A stretch of 64,000 nucleotides of DNA from Hymenobacter amundsenii (GCF_002204745.1 NZ_NIRR01000011.1:1-64000), one strand, 5' to 3'. Numbered from the stretch's first letter, positions 43,167 through 51,833 are shown. Program-made: numbers and translations. The notes: generated by a model not told the origin, from the letters alone.

Positions 43167-45827
43167 ATGAAACAACCCTCTTCCAAAGCCCCCCGCGCCC
43201 CTCGCGCGAAGGCCCAGCCTACCGAATCTACCCCGGCCCCGGCCGTTGCGGCCGCCATCAGCCAGGACCAGATCATGCGGATTTTCCGCGATAACCCGGG
43301 CAAAGTCCTGACCTACCGGCAGCTCTCGCGCCGCTTGGGCGTGACCACCAAAGACCAACGCGAAGTGGTGTTTGCCCACCTGCGCGAACTGCGCCAGAAC
43401 GACCAGCTGCTGCTGATTCAGAACGACGAGTACCGCCTCACCGATGAGGCGGCCGCCGCCTTCGAAGCCGCCCCGAAAGGCCGCATCAAGGGCACCCGAA
43501 AAGCTAAGAACGACGGTGCCGAGCCGGAAGCCCCTGAGGCCCCGGTGGAGCCCGGCGAGCTGCCGCCCGGCAAGAAGCTGCCCCGGGGTGGCCGGGTAGC
43601 CGAGAGTGAGTTCGGCCAGAACCCAGTGGTGCACCGCCGCCGCGAAGCCGGTTTCGATTTTGCCGATGCCGACGACCCGCAGGCACCCCGCCGCCGCCGC
43701 GAAAGCGGGGGCGATACTATTGTGGGCACCGTGGCCCTGGCCACCGACAAGTATGCCTTCGTGATTAGCGAGGAGACGGAGAAGGACGTGCGCGTGTTCA
43801 CCGACCGTCTCAAGTTTGCCATGCAGGGCGACACCGTGCGGCTGCGGCTGCGCAGCTCCCGCGACGGCCGCCCGGTGGGCGACGTGGTGGAAGTGCTCGA
43901 CCGCAAGCGCCCCGAAGTAGTGGGCCGCCTCCAGATTCGCGACAACGTGGCCTTCGTGAAGCCCGACAACCGCAAAATGTATTTCGATGTGTACGTGAGC
44001 CAGGACGACCTCAACGGCGCCCAGCACGGCGAGAAAGTACTCGTCCATGTCACCGAGTTTCCGGAGGAAGGCTCCGACCGTTCGCCCGCTGGCGTAATTG
44101 AGCGCAGCTTTGGGCAGGCCGGCGGCAACGAGGCCGAAATCAACGCCATCATGGCCGAGTTCGGCTTGCCGTTTGAATTCCCGGCCGAGGTAGAGGCTGA
44201 GTCGGAGGAGATGAGCACCGAGATTGAGGCCGCCGAAATCGAGCGCCGCCGCGACTTCCGGGGTATCACGACCTTCACCATCGACCCGGCCGACGCCAAG
44301 GACTTCGACGATGCACTCTCGATTCAGCAGCTCGAAAACGGGCATTGGGAAATCGGCGTCCATATTGCCGACGTAACCCACTTCGTGCGCCTCGACACCG
44401 CTCTGGAAAGCGAAGCCCGTCAGCGGGCCACCTCGGTGTACCTCGTGGATCGGGTGATTCCGATGCTACCCGAGCGCCTTAGTAACGGCCTCTGTTCGCT
44501 GCGTCCCAACGAGGACAAGCTGACCTTCTCGGCCGTGTTCGAACTCGATGAGAACGGCAAGCTTTACAGCACCTGGCTGGGCAAAACCATCATTCACTCC
44601 GACCGCCGCTTCGCCTACGAAGACGCCCAGGAGCGCATTGAGGGCTTGGATTCCGACTACACCCAGGAAGTGCAGCTCATGAACCGCATCGCCAAAAAGC
44701 TCTGCGCCGCCCGCTTCAAGCAGGGAGCCATCAGCTTCGAAACCCAGGAAGTGAAGTTCCGCCTCGATGAGGATGGTACGCCGCTGGGCGTGTACGTGAA
44801 GGAGCGCAAGGATGCCCACAAGATGATTGAGGAGTTCATGCTGCTGGCTAACCGCAAGGTGGCCGAGTTCGTGTTCAAGCTCAAAAAGACCAAGCCGCGC
44901 TTCACGATGGTCTACCGGGTCCATGACTCGCCCGACCCCGAGCGCCTCCAGAACTTCGCCCTGTTCGCCAAGAAATTTGGCTACCAGCTCGACCTCAACA
45001 ACCCCCAGAAGCTGAGCACTGAGCTCAACGACCTGAGCACCGAAGTGGTGGGCCGCCCCGAGCAGAACGTGCTCCAGACCCTGGCCATCCGCACGATGGC
45101 CAAGGCCACCTACACCACCGACCCGCGGGGGCACTTCGGTCTGGCCTTCGAGCACTACTCGCACTTTACCTCGCCCATCCGCCGCTACCCCGACATGATG
45201 GCCCACCGCCTGCTCGAGCACTACCTCGAAGGCGGCAAGAACGTGGAAGTGGAGCCTATTGAGGAGGAGTGCAAGCACTCGTCGGAGCGCGAGAAACTGG
45301 CCGCCAGTGCCGAGCGGGCCAGCATCAAGTTCAAGCAGGTCGAGTTCCTGCAAGACCACATCGGCGAGCAGTACACCGGTGTCGTGTCGGGTCTCACCGA
45401 GTGGGGCATGTACGTGGAAATTGCCGAGAACAAGTGCGAGGGAATGATCCGCGTGAGCGACATTCCCGGCGACTTCTTCGAGCTCGACAAAGACAACTAC
45501 CGCCTCGTGGGCCAGCGCAACAAGCGCATCATTCAGTTCGGCGACGAACTGCAGGTGGAGGTGAAAGCTGTGAACCTGCTCGACCGTACCATCGACTTTG
45601 CCCTCGTGGATGACCGCCCCGACGACGTAAAGCAGCGCGAGCATCAGGAGCGCCGCGACAGCAGCAGCAGCCCCCGTGGCTACCGCCCCGAGCGCAGTGG
45701 CGGCAAGTCGGGCGGTGGCAGCAGCAAGGGCGGCCGCAGCGACGGTAAAAACAGCAGCAACAGCGCCGGCGGCCGCTCCGACGGTAAGAGCAGCAGCAAA
45801 GGCGGCGGTGGCAAGCGCCGCCGATAA
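43167..45827 (+). CDS. rnr: Ribonuclease R
   Basis: An 886-residue 3-to-5 exoribonuclease of the RNB family, which degrades structured RNA in mRNA turnover and ribosome quality control. Residues about 32-90 form a winged-helix domain (QIMRIFRDNPGKVLTYRQLS). Cold-shock domains follow at about 185-350. The RNB active site begins DPADAKDFDDALS at Asp373, with four Asp residues intact, and continues through FTSPIRRYPDMMAHRLLEHY. An S1 domain at about 730-815 (YTGVVSGLTEWGMYVEIAENK) leads to a Gly/Ser/Lys/Arg-rich tail of about 55 residues that probably binds RNA. The Ala/Pro/Lys-rich first 30 residues also look disordered. Confidence 0.95.
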   Translation: MKQPSSKAPRAPRAKAQPTESTPAPAVAAAISQDQIMRIFRDNPGKVLTYRQLSRRLGVTTKDQREVVFAHLRELRQNDQLLLIQNDEYRLTDEAAAAFEAAPKGRIKGTRKAKNDGAEPEAPEAPVEPGELPPGKKLPRGGRVAESEFGQNPVVHRRREAGFDFADADDPQAPRRRRESGGDTIVGTVALATDKYAFVISEETEKDVRVFTDRLKFAMQGDTVRLRLRSSRDGRPVGDVVEVLDRKRPEVVGRLQIRDNVAFVKPDNRKMYFDVYVSQDDLNGAQHGEKVLVHVTEFPEEGSDRSPAGVIERSFGQAGGNEAEINAIMAEFGLPFEFPAEVEAESEEMSTEIEAAEIERRRDFRGITTFTIDPADAKDFDDALSIQQLENGHWEIGVHIADVTHFVRLDTALESEARQRATSVYLVDRVIPMLPERLSNGLCSLRPNEDKLTFSAVFELDENGKLYSTWLGKTIIHSDRRFAYEDAQERIEGLDSDYTQEVQLMNRIAKKLCAARFKQGAISFETQEVKFRLDEDGTPLGVYVKERKDAHKMIEEFMLLANRKVAEFVFKLKKTKPRFTMVYRVHDSPDPERLQNFALFAKKFGYQLDLNNPQKLSTELNDLSTEVVGRPEQNVLQTLAIRTMAKATYTTDPRGHFGLAFEHYSHFTSPIRRYPDMMAHRLLEHYLEGGKNVEVEPIEEECKHSSEREKLAASAERASIKFKQVEFLQDHIGEQYTGVVSGLTEWGMYVEIAENKCEGMIRVSDIPGDFFELDKDNYRLVGQRNKRIIQFGDELQVEVKAVNLLDRTIDFALVDDRPDDVKQREHQERRDSSSSPRGYRPERSGGKSGGGSSKGGRSDGKNSSNSAGGRSDGKSSSKGGGGKRRR

Positions 45828-45866
45828 CGCCCTAAGCGGCAAAACCCGATGCCTGCATGAAACGAG

Positions 45867-45903
45867 AAGCCCCTGTTACCGGCAACGGTAGAAGGGGCTT
45901 TTT
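45867..45903. terminator. Bidirectional terminator
   Basis: AAGCCCCT-TTACC and GGTA-AGGGGCTT pair with a T-run on the plus side, between converging rnr and the TonB-domain gene. Confidence 0.8.
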
Positions 45904-45923
45904 GCTGCCAGGGCCGGGGATGT

Positions 45924-46433
45924 CTACTTAAAATCCACTGGTACTGTCACCCTCATATCGCCGGGCTGACCGCCGCGCTTGCCCGGGGCGAAGGTATTCA
46001 ATCTGCCTACCGCCGCTACTGCTGCGGCATCGTAGGCCGGGGTCAGGCCCCGGCCCGGCACTACGGCGATTCCGGATAAGGCTCCTGACGCCAGCACTGT
46101 AAACTGCACCATCACCGACCCGCGCTGCCGTGGGCCACCGGGCCGTTTTAGGTTCTTGCTGATGAGTGTGTACATGGCCTGCGCCCCACCCGGAAAAGTG
46201 GGTACTGTTTCCACCTGCATGTATCTGCCCGTGGTAAGCGCCACCGAATCGAGGGCGGTGGGAGCTGGCGGGCTCGGCTTCGGGGCTATAGGCTGTTGGT
46301 TCGTTTTAGGGGGCAGTGGCACGATGGGGTCGGGCGGGCGGGCATCCCAGCGGTTGTAGGAGTTCTGGACTAGGGCCATAGCCGGCAGCAGCAGCGAAAC
46401 CAACAGTAGCAGCAGCGAAGGGTTAACTCTCAT
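45924..46433 (-). CDS. TonB C-terminal domain protein
   Basis: A 169-residue exported protein. Residues 1-21 are a signal peptide or anchor (LLLLLVSLLLPAMALV). A Pro-rich linker (PPDPIVPLPPKTNQQPIAPK) leads to the TonB C-terminal domain: VPTFPGGAQAMYTLISKNLK, GSVMVQFTVLASGALS and AYDAAAVAAVGRL. TonB domains contact outer-membrane receptors, but without a cytoplasmic anchor plus ExbBD this one is more likely an envelope protein using the fold than the main energy transducer. No exbB or exbD is nearby. It lies divergent from the prenyl synthase. Confidence 0.8.
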   Translation of the reverse strand: MRVNPSLLLLLVSLLLPAMALVQNSYNRWDARPPDPIVPLPPKTNQQPIAPKPSPPAPTALDSVALTTGRYMQVETVPTFPGGAQAMYTLISKNLKRPGGPRQRGSVMVQFTVLASGALSGIAVVPGRGLTPAYDAAAVAAVGRLNTFAPGKRGGQPGDMRVTVPVDFK

Positions 46434-46513
46434 GGCAGGGAAGATACGAAGTTGGTCGGAGCAGCGCTTCCCGCAACCCGCCGTACCTTTCCCTGCTCAA
46501 CCTGATTTCCCAC

Positions 46514-47485
46514 ATGGACCTCTCTTTCGTTACCGATAAACTCAATGCTGGCCTGGCCGGCCTGGCCTACGGCGACCAGCCAACGAGCCTCTACGAGCCC
46601 ATCCGCTACATCATGAGCCTCGGCGGCAAGCGCATCCGGCCCGTGCTCACGCTGCTCGGTGCCCACCTGTTTACCGACGAGCTTGATGCCATCGTGAAGC
46701 CCGCCCTGGCCACCGAAGTCTTCCACAACTTCACCCTGCTCCACGACGACCTGATGGACCAGGCCCCCCTGCGCCGGGGCCAGGCCACGGTGCACGAAAA
46801 GTGGAATCCCAACGTAGCCATATTGAGCGGCGACGTGATGCTGGTGCGGGCCTACGAGCTGCTCTTCGATGTGCCTGGGCCCCTGCTGGCGCCCCTGCTG
46901 CGCCGGTTCTCGCAAACGGCCGCCGAGGTCTGCGAGGGCCAGCAGTGGGATATGCACTTCGAAACCCAGTCCGACGTCAGCATTGCCCAATACCTCGATA
47001 TGATCCGGCTGAAAACGGCCGTGCTGCTGGGCTTCGCACTGGAGCTGGGCGCCCGGCTTGGCGGGTCTTCGGAGGAAGATGCCGACCACCTGCGCCAGTT
47101 TGGGGTGGATATCGGCCTGGCTTTCCAGCTCCGCGACGACCTGCTCGACGTATACGGCGACGCCGCTACCTTCGGCAAGCGCGTGGGTGGCGATATTCTG
47201 GCCGACAAAAAGACCTACCTGCTGCTCACGGCCCAGGCCCAGGCCAGCTCCGCCCAGCGGGCCGTGCTGGCCCGCCACATCGGCCAGCCGGTGCCCGATG
47301 AGGACGCCAAGATCGAGGCCGTGCGGGCCATCTACGACGAGCTCGAAATCCGCCCCCAGACCGAAGCGCTTATCAACGACTACTTCCTCGATGCCTTACA
47401 GCATCTGGAGCGCGTAGCGGCCCCCGAAACGCGCAAAAAGCCCCTGCATCAACTGGCCCTCCAACTCCTGGAGCGCGAGCAGTAG
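46514..47485 (+). CDS. Polyprenyl diphosphate synthase (trans-isoprenyl, IspB-like)
   Basis: A 323-residue cytoplasmic enzyme that condenses IPP onto an allylic diphosphate to make a long-chain isoprenoid, probably the quinone side chain. The first Asp-rich motif is HDDLMD (Asp78, Asp79, Asp82) and the second RDDLLD (Asp208, Asp209, Asp212). SLGGKRIRPVLTLL and the KTAVLLGFALELGA helix are typical. Chain length cannot be fixed from sequence alone. A TACCTTTC element at 46485-46492, 21 bases before the start, may be the -7 box. The gene is followed by a palindromic repeat and the rhomboid gene. Confidence 0.92.
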   Translation: MDLSFVTDKLNAGLAGLAYGDQPTSLYEPIRYIMSLGGKRIRPVLTLLGAHLFTDELDAIVKPALATEVFHNFTLLHDDLMDQAPLRRGQATVHEKWNPNVAILSGDVMLVRAYELLFDVPGPLLAPLLRRFSQTAAEVCEGQQWDMHFETQSDVSIAQYLDMIRLKTAVLLGFALELGARLGGSSEEDADHLRQFGVDIGLAFQLRDDLLDVYGDAATFGKRVGGDILADKKTYLLLTAQAQASSAQRAVLARHIGQPVPDEDAKIEAVRAIYDELEIRPQTEALINDYFLDALQHLERVAAPETRKKPLHQLALQLLEREQ

Positions 47486-47504
47486 CCGGCAGCCCTGGAT
47501 GTTT

Positions 47505-47559
47505 GGCAAATGAACAGTGTCATGCTGCGCTCCGCTTAGCATGACACTGTTCATTTGCC
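47505..47559. repeat. Palindromic repeat, GTCATGCTG family
   Basis: GGCAAATGAACAGTGTCATG and its complement CATGACACTGTTCATTTGCC form a 55-base hairpin, 20 bases after the prenyl synthase stop. Same core as 7683-7799 and 24467-24516. Confidence 0.8.
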
Positions 47560-47611
47560 CGAATCTTCATCTGATACCCCGTATCAACTTCCCCCTCCCC
47601 AACCTCTACGA

Positions 47612-48259
47612 ATGGAATTATCCGCCACCCTCGTGCTGGCCGTGCTTACGGTCGGCATCTCACTTTACGCCTGGTCGAATCCCGAATTTCTCGACAGCTG
47701 GATTCTGGAGCCCTACCGCATCCGGCGCCAGGGCGGCGAGTGGTACCGCTTCATTACCTCTGGCTTTCTGCACGCCGATTTCACCCACCTGCTCTTCAAC
47801 ATGATTGCCTTCTACTCCTTCAGCCGGGTAGTAGAAAACATCTTCGCTTACGCCTTCGGGCCCACCGCCGGGTTGCTCTGGTTCCTGCTGCTCTACCTGG
47901 GCGGCATCGTCGTGTCCGATATCCCCACTTACCTACGCCACCGCGACGACCCCGGCTACCGTTCCCTCGGCGCCTCGGGCGGGGTGTCGGCGGTCATCTT
48001 CGCAGCCATCCTGTTCAACCCGGCCGCAGGCCTCTACATCTTCCCGTTGCCCTTCGAAATCCCGGGCTTCCTCTTCGGCCTCCTCTACCTGGCCTACTCC
48101 TACTACATGAGCCAACGCCGGGCGGGCGGCGACAACATCAACCACGATGCCCACTTTTACGGGGCGTTGTACGGTATTGTGCTCACCCTCATCCTTATTC
48201 CACGGGCAGCCACCATCTTCTGGACACAATTGCAGAATTATGTTGGTAATCATCTGTAA
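47612..48259 (+). CDS. Rhomboid family intramembrane serine protease
   Basis: A 215-residue inner-membrane protease with six membrane helices. The catalytic Ser122 is in GASGGVSAV (GxSG motif) and the partner His181 is in HDAHFYGAL; the N-terminal WYRFITSGFLHADFTHLLFN segment is the conserved helix-2/loop region. It should cleave single-pass membrane proteins; substrates are unknown. I start at the ATG giving MELSATLV since the open frame upstream overlaps the palindromic repeat. The C-terminus is short, without a cytosolic extension. Confidence 0.9.
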   Translation: MELSATLVLAVLTVGISLYAWSNPEFLDSWILEPYRIRRQGGEWYRFITSGFLHADFTHLLFNMIAFYSFSRVVENIFAYAFGPTAGLLWFLLLYLGGIVVSDIPTYLRHRDDPGYRSLGASGGVSAVIFAAILFNPAAGLYIFPLPFEIPGFLFGLLYLAYSYYMSQRRAGGDNINHDAHFYGALYGIVLTLILIPRAATIFWTQLQNYVGNHL

Positions 48260-48357
48260 ATCAGTTATTTAAGTATAAAAACGGCAATTTAGTAATATCT
48301 ATTTCGGCGCTGATGCGTAAAGGGGCCATCATCTCTCCAAAATTCATCTTCCCTGCC

Positions 48358-48645
48358 ATGAACACGCTTACCACCTTCACCAAACGTTTGCCTGGCTTCG
48401 GCCTGATGCTTTCCCTGTTCACCGTTTCGTTGCTCAGCTCGTGTAGCCGTTTCAACACCGACGGTAGCTTGGCCACCTGGGGCTACATTATTCTGGCTCT
48501 CGACGTATTCGCCCTCTTCGACATTTTCCGTCAGAACTGGGGTATCGGCAAGAAGATCCTCTGGGCCGCCATCGTGTTCCTGTTTCCCCTCGGTGGTCTG
48601 ATCATCTACTTCCTCTTCGCTGGCCGCGGTAAATCGAGCACCTAA
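48358..48645 (+). CDS. Small membrane protein with PLDc_N-type domain
   Basis: A 95-residue protein. The N-terminus looks like a lipoprotein signal ending LLSSC (Cys29). Two membrane segments follow: ATWGYIILALDVFALFDIF and KILWAAIVFLFPLGGLIIYF. The second, with the pattern WxxIVFLFPLGGLIYFxxG, is the phospholipase-D N-terminal (PLDc_N) motif; no PLD catalytic domain is attached. Such stand-alone proteins are common in Bacteroidota and have no known role. I start at the ATG of MNTLTTF; 48313 is an alternative ATG 15 codons upstream. Confidence 0.7.
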   Translation: MNTLTTFTKRLPGFGLMLSLFTVSLLSSCSRFNTDGSLATWGYIILALDVFALFDIFRQNWGIGKKILWAAIVFLFPLGGLIIYFLFAGRGKSST

Positions 48646-48669
48646 TAGGGTTTGCTGTAACCGATAAAG

Positions 48670-48708
48670 AAAGAAGCCCCGCTGTACGTTAGTACGGCGG
48701 GGCTTCTT
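48670..48708. terminator. Bidirectional terminator
   Basis: AAGAAGCCCCGC and GCGGGGCTTCTT with an inner GTAC/GTAC pair form a strong stem between converging genes. Confidence 0.85.
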
Positions 48709-48736
48709 GTTATGCGGAACCACAGAGGGGAGTTAT

Positions 48737-49360
48737 TTACTTGCCACCCACCAGCCGGCGCTTTTCCATGCGGGCCACGTGCTGCAAAATGGCGCCGGTA
48801 TTCGTGATTTGGGTGGCTTGCCAATGGTCGCCGCGGTTAAGCATCTTCACTTCCAGCACCAGCGTGGTATCGTAGCGGGGTTGGGTGAACTCCAGGCCAA
48901 TCAGGGCCTGCTCGCCCTCTTCGCGGGTGTAGGCAATACCCTTGAAGCGGCTGCCTTCGCCTACTACTTTGCCGGCCAGCCCCAGCATCGATACGTTTAC
49001 CAGGCGCTTGGGCGCGGCGACCGTGGCGGCTTCTACCGAGCCGGTTTCTACGTAGCGTTGCACCTCCTTGCGAGCCGCCTGCACCAGCTGGGGCTTCAAC
49101 AGGCTCAGGGCTCCCGTCATGGCCAGGCCCCCGGGGTTGAGCACGCCCAGGGCCGAGCTTTGCTTCGTGACGTCGTTCACGAGGTTGCTCGTCACGCTGT
49201 TCACGTCTACGTACTGCTCGAAGGCGGCTGGATCGTGGTCGTCGAGGGCTTTGTAGGCCTGCATAAGCGAGTACTTGGGTGCGTTGCGCACCTTGTAAAA
49301 GTAGAGGTAGCCTCCAACGCCAACCGCGACGAGAACAATGAGGATGAGGAGTTTTTTCAT
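48737..49360 (-). CDS. DUF2939 family protein
   Basis: A 207-residue protein with an N-terminal membrane anchor (LLILIVLVAVGVGGYLYF). The next segment, SLMQAYKALDDHDPAAFEQY followed by VDVNSV, is the DUF2939 pattern: an alpha/beta domain projecting from the membrane, in which residues fall into a helix-strand order. Role unknown in any organism I can name. The start is the ATG of MKKLLIL; the open frame runs far upstream on the minus strand but overlaps the phosphodiesterase gene and is not real there. The gene ends just past a shared terminator. Confidence 0.75.
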   Translation of the reverse strand: MKKLLILIVLVAVGVGGYLYFYKVRNAPKYSLMQAYKALDDHDPAAFEQYVDVNSVTSNLVNDVTKQSSALGVLNPGGLAMTGALSLLKPQLVQAARKEVQRYVETGSVEAATVAAPKRLVNVSMLGLAGKVVGEGSRFKGIAYTREEGEQALIGLEFTQPRYDTTLVLEVKMLNRGDHWQATQITNTGAILQHVARMEKRRLVGGK

Positions 49361-49501
49361 GGGGCGTAAAGCCAGGGGAGTGATAAGTGGGAAGGGGAGG
49401 TGATGCCCCCGTAAAATTAGCTCGATTTCCCCACGCGGACAGCGTGACTTGCGTAAGCAGAGCTGCCAGGGCACCGTTGCCCCGGCTGTTTCCTGCAAGC
49501 C

Positions 49502-50356
49502 ATGTTTCTGCCAACTATCCAGCCGTTTCCTGAGGTCCACGGCCACCGGGGTTGCCGGGGTCTGCGCCCCGAGAATACGCTGCCCGCTTTCCGCGAAGCG
49601 CTCCGCCTGGGTGTTGATGCGGTGGAGCTGGACGTAGTAATATCGGCCGACCGGCAGGTGGTGGTATCGCACGAGCCCTGGATGTCGGCCGCCATTTGCC
49701 GGCTGCCCGATGGCGCACCTATCGCTCCCGCCGAGGCCCCCCAGCACAACCTCTACCAACTCCCCTACGCCCGTATCCGGGAGTACGACTGCGGCCGCAC
49801 GCGCCACCCCAGCTTCCCGCAGCAGCAGCCCACGCCCGCCGTGAAGCCTTTGCTCCGGGAGGTGGTAGCAGACCTCGAAAACCTGACCCGCCAGCTGGGC
49901 CGGCCGCCGGTTAAATACAGCGTCGAAATTAAGAGCGAGCCGGCCCACGACTACCTCTTCCAGCCCCCGCCCGCCGAGCTGTTGGCTCTGGTGCTGGCCG
50001 AACTCCGGGCCCTTCAGATCATGGACCGCACCACGCTGCTTTGCTTCGATAAGCGCGTGCTGCAACTGGCCCACCAAACGGCGCCCGACCTCCCGTTGTG
50101 CCTACTCATTGAAGACGAGATTCCGTTGGCTCAGCACTTGGCAGCGCTAGGGTTCCGGCCTGCTGTTGTCGGCCCCGACTTCCGGTTGCTCACTCCCGCC
50201 TGGGCTGCGGAACTACGGGCGCAGGCTATTCGGCTGGTGCCTTGGACCGTGAATGAGCCCGCCGATTTACGGGCCGTGCTGGCCATGCATCCCTGGGGGA
50301 TTACTACCGATTACCCCGACCGGCTGCTGGCTTTGCGGTCAGCGTTTTTGTGCTAA
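49502..50356 (+). CDS. Glycerophosphodiester phosphodiesterase
   Basis: A 284-residue GDPD-family enzyme, which hydrolyses glycerophosphodiesters to glycerol-3-phosphate and an alcohol. The catalytic cluster is near the N-terminus: HRGCRGLRPENT (catalytic His and Arg), the metal ligands in VDAVELDVVIS and SHEP (second catalytic His). Later KYSVEIKSE contributes another metal ligand. There is no clear signal peptide, so a cytoplasmic place is likely. Length is typical. The last strand ends WTVNEPADLRAVLAMHPWGI, characteristic of the family. Confidence 0.88.
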   Translation: MFLPTIQPFPEVHGHRGCRGLRPENTLPAFREALRLGVDAVELDVVISADRQVVVSHEPWMSAAICRLPDGAPIAPAEAPQHNLYQLPYARIREYDCGRTRHPSFPQQQPTPAVKPLLREVVADLENLTRQLGRPPVKYSVEIKSEPAHDYLFQPPPAELLALVLAELRALQIMDRTTLLCFDKRVLQLAHQTAPDLPLCLLIEDEIPLAQHLAALGFRPAVVGPDFRLLTPAWAAELRAQAIRLVPWTVNEPADLRAVLAMHPWGITTDYPDRLLALRSAFLC

Positions 50357-50370
50357 GCCGGAGTGCAACG

Positions 50371-50862
50371 TTACAAAGGGCTGCCGTTACACAAAAGGAG
50401 TTACACAGTGAATAATGTTACGTTGTAACGATTGCAATACAATGTAATAATGTTTTACGTTTTACAAATTATCTTGTGTTACACGTCTATTACGTAACAT
50501 CTTTACTGTAAGTGTTGGTTACATAACTTGTATTGATGATATTTACATCTCTATCATCTGTTACAGCCGTTACGTATGTCACATCAGGGCGAAATACTGC
50601 AGGAAACCATTAAAAGCAGCGGAATCTCGATTACGCGGATAGTGGACGAACTGGGTATTACACGCCCAACCATGTATCGTAAGTTCAAGGACAAGGAGCT
50701 TGATTACAATTTTGTAAAGAGAATCGGTGAAATCATCGGACACGATTTTTCGCAAGATTTTACACATGCGCAACAAGCTGATTTATCGTTTAATGTTACA
50801 TCTGTATCAAAAAGTGTAAACAACGTGTCCGAACAACCCGTTGTATCGCGAACGGCTGTTAC
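50371..50862. repeat. TTAC/GTAA motif array before and within the HTH gene
   Basis: The tetramer TTAC or its complement GTAA occurs 17 times between 50371 and 50573, ahead of the HTH gene, and about 8 more times in the first 300 bases of that gene. Many are longer, as GTTACA or TTACG, and some pair as palindromes (GTTACGTTGTAAC near 50417-50429, TTACGTAA at 50490-50497). The region is AT-rich against a GC-rich background. This is a likely multi-site operator or nucleoprotein array. Confidence 0.7.
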
Positions 50863-50974
50863 TGTATCGTCGGATCCCGATAGTCTAAAACAACTGATGG
50901 TGCTCCAGCAGAAGTATATTGCTCTGCTAGAAGACTACAACGAACTCCTGCTGAAGGTGTACGGACCCAAGTAG
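50576..50974 (+). CDS. Small HTH DNA-binding protein
   Basis: A 132-residue protein. Residues about 15-60 form a helix-turn-helix: SGISITRIVDELGITRPTMY then RKFKDKELDYNFVKRIGEII. A Ser/Val-rich linker (residues about 68-98) joins it to a C-terminal amphipathic helix (LKQLMVLQQKYIALLEDYNE) suited to dimerisation. The layout is like small phage-type or Bacteroidota HTH regulators. Its coding sequence is AT-rich against its neighbours. The upstream spacer is a dense TTAC/GTAA array and a parS site stands 9 bases after its stop, so it may bind its own upstream region or act in chromosome organisation. The DNA target is inferred, not seen. Confidence 0.7.
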   Translation: MSHQGEILQETIKSSGISITRIVDELGITRPTMYRKFKDKELDYNFVKRIGEIIGHDFSQDFTHAQQADLSFNVTSVSKSVNNVSEQPVVSRTAVTVSSDPDSLKQLMVLQQKYIALLEDYNELLLKVYGPK

Positions 50975-50982
50975 AACAGAAG

Positions 50983-50998
50983 TGTTCCACGTGAAACA
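50983..50998. promoter_or_regulatory. ParB-type centromere site, parS
   Basis: TGTTCCACGTGAAACA is an exact match to the 16-base chromosomal parS consensus (TGTTNCACGTGAAACA). It lies in the spacer 9 bases after the HTH gene stop. ParB would load here for origin segregation. parA and parB are not in the window. The match is direct; function inferred. Confidence 0.8.
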
Positions 50999-51233
50999 TA
51001 TTTGTTTCGGCCCTCAAACTACTCCCTGATACAGCAGCCCCAAGGAAGTCTCAGGCCACTATTACACAGTCATTGATGTCCGCCCAGAATCACCCGATAA
51101 GCTGGGCCTGTATAGTATCTGTAACTGCTGGCTGAACGGGTACGCTGGTTGGTTGATAGGCCTCCGAACGAGGTAGGGGAGGGGGAGGCGGTCGTTTCGT
51201 TTGGCCCAACTGAGATGGGTGCTTGGCGACGGA

Positions 51234-51241
51234 TATCTTTG
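51234..51241 (+). promoter_or_regulatory. -7 element TATCTTTG before the thioesterase
   Basis: A full TAnnTTTG match 28 bases before the chosen ATG; it also argues against the earlier in-frame start, which would lie upstream of the promoter. Confidence 0.4.
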
Positions 51242-51269
51242 CTTTCATCTTCCGACTAACCGCCCGTTC

Positions 51270-51833
51270 ATGCCTCCCTTCGTGCTCCCCGATTACCGCC
51301 CAGTGTCTTACTCCCGCGTCACGCTCACCGAGCTGATGATTCCGGCTTACGCCAATTTTGGTGGTAAAATCCACGGTGGCATTTTGCTCTCCCTCATGGA
51401 CAAGGTGGCCTACGCGGCAGCCTCTAAACATGCCGGTAATTACTGCGTGACCGTTAACGTAGATGGGGTCAATTTCCTGCAACCCGTCGAGGTCGGTGAG
51501 TTGGTTTCCTTGCAGGCTTCGGTGAACTACGTAGGCCGCACTTCCCTGCTTGTTGGCATCCGTGTAACGGCCGAAGACGTGCGTAGCGGAACCATCAAGC
51601 ATACCAACACCAGCTACTTCACCATGGTGGCCAAAGACGAGGCGAACAAGCCCACGCAGGTGCCCGGCTTGCTATTGGAAACCCGCGATGAAACCCGCCG
51701 CTTTCAGGAGGCCATCAAGCGGCGGCAGCTCCAGGATGAGTACCGCGAACAGTTTGATAATGCCCGGACTATCCTAGCCGTTGAAGACCAGATGAACCTG
51801 CTCGAAGACGAGCGGTGCCGCATCGTGTACTAG
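51270..51833 (+). CDS. Acyl-CoA thioesterase, hotdog fold
   Basis: A 187-residue cytoplasmic enzyme of the acyl-CoA hydrolase type. The hotdog signature is NFGGKIHGGILLSLMDKVAY with the Gly-Gly loop and the catalytic Asp in the helix. VDGVNFLQPVEVGELVSLQA and GRTSLLVGIRVTAED are the following strands. The tail from about residue 145 (ETRDETRRFQEAIKRRQLQD onward) is a charged helix. It should cleave acyl-CoAs; the chain length it prefers is unknown. The start was taken at MPPFVLPDYR because a TATCTTTG promoter element lies between it and the earlier in-frame start. Confidence 0.85.
   Translation: MPPFVLPDYRPVSYSRVTLTELMIPAYANFGGKIHGGILLSLMDKVAYAAASKHAGNYCVTVNVDGVNFLQPVEVGELVSLQASVNYVGRTSLLVGIRVTAEDVRSGTIKHTNTSYFTMVAKDEANKPTQVPGLLLETRDETRRFQEAIKRRQLQDEYREQFDNARTILAVEDQMNLLEDERCRIVY

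Noticed and set aside
50357..50975. AT-rich HTH region as a prophage remnant
   Set aside because: No integrase, phage structural gene or attachment repeat is present; only one small HTH gene and a motif array.
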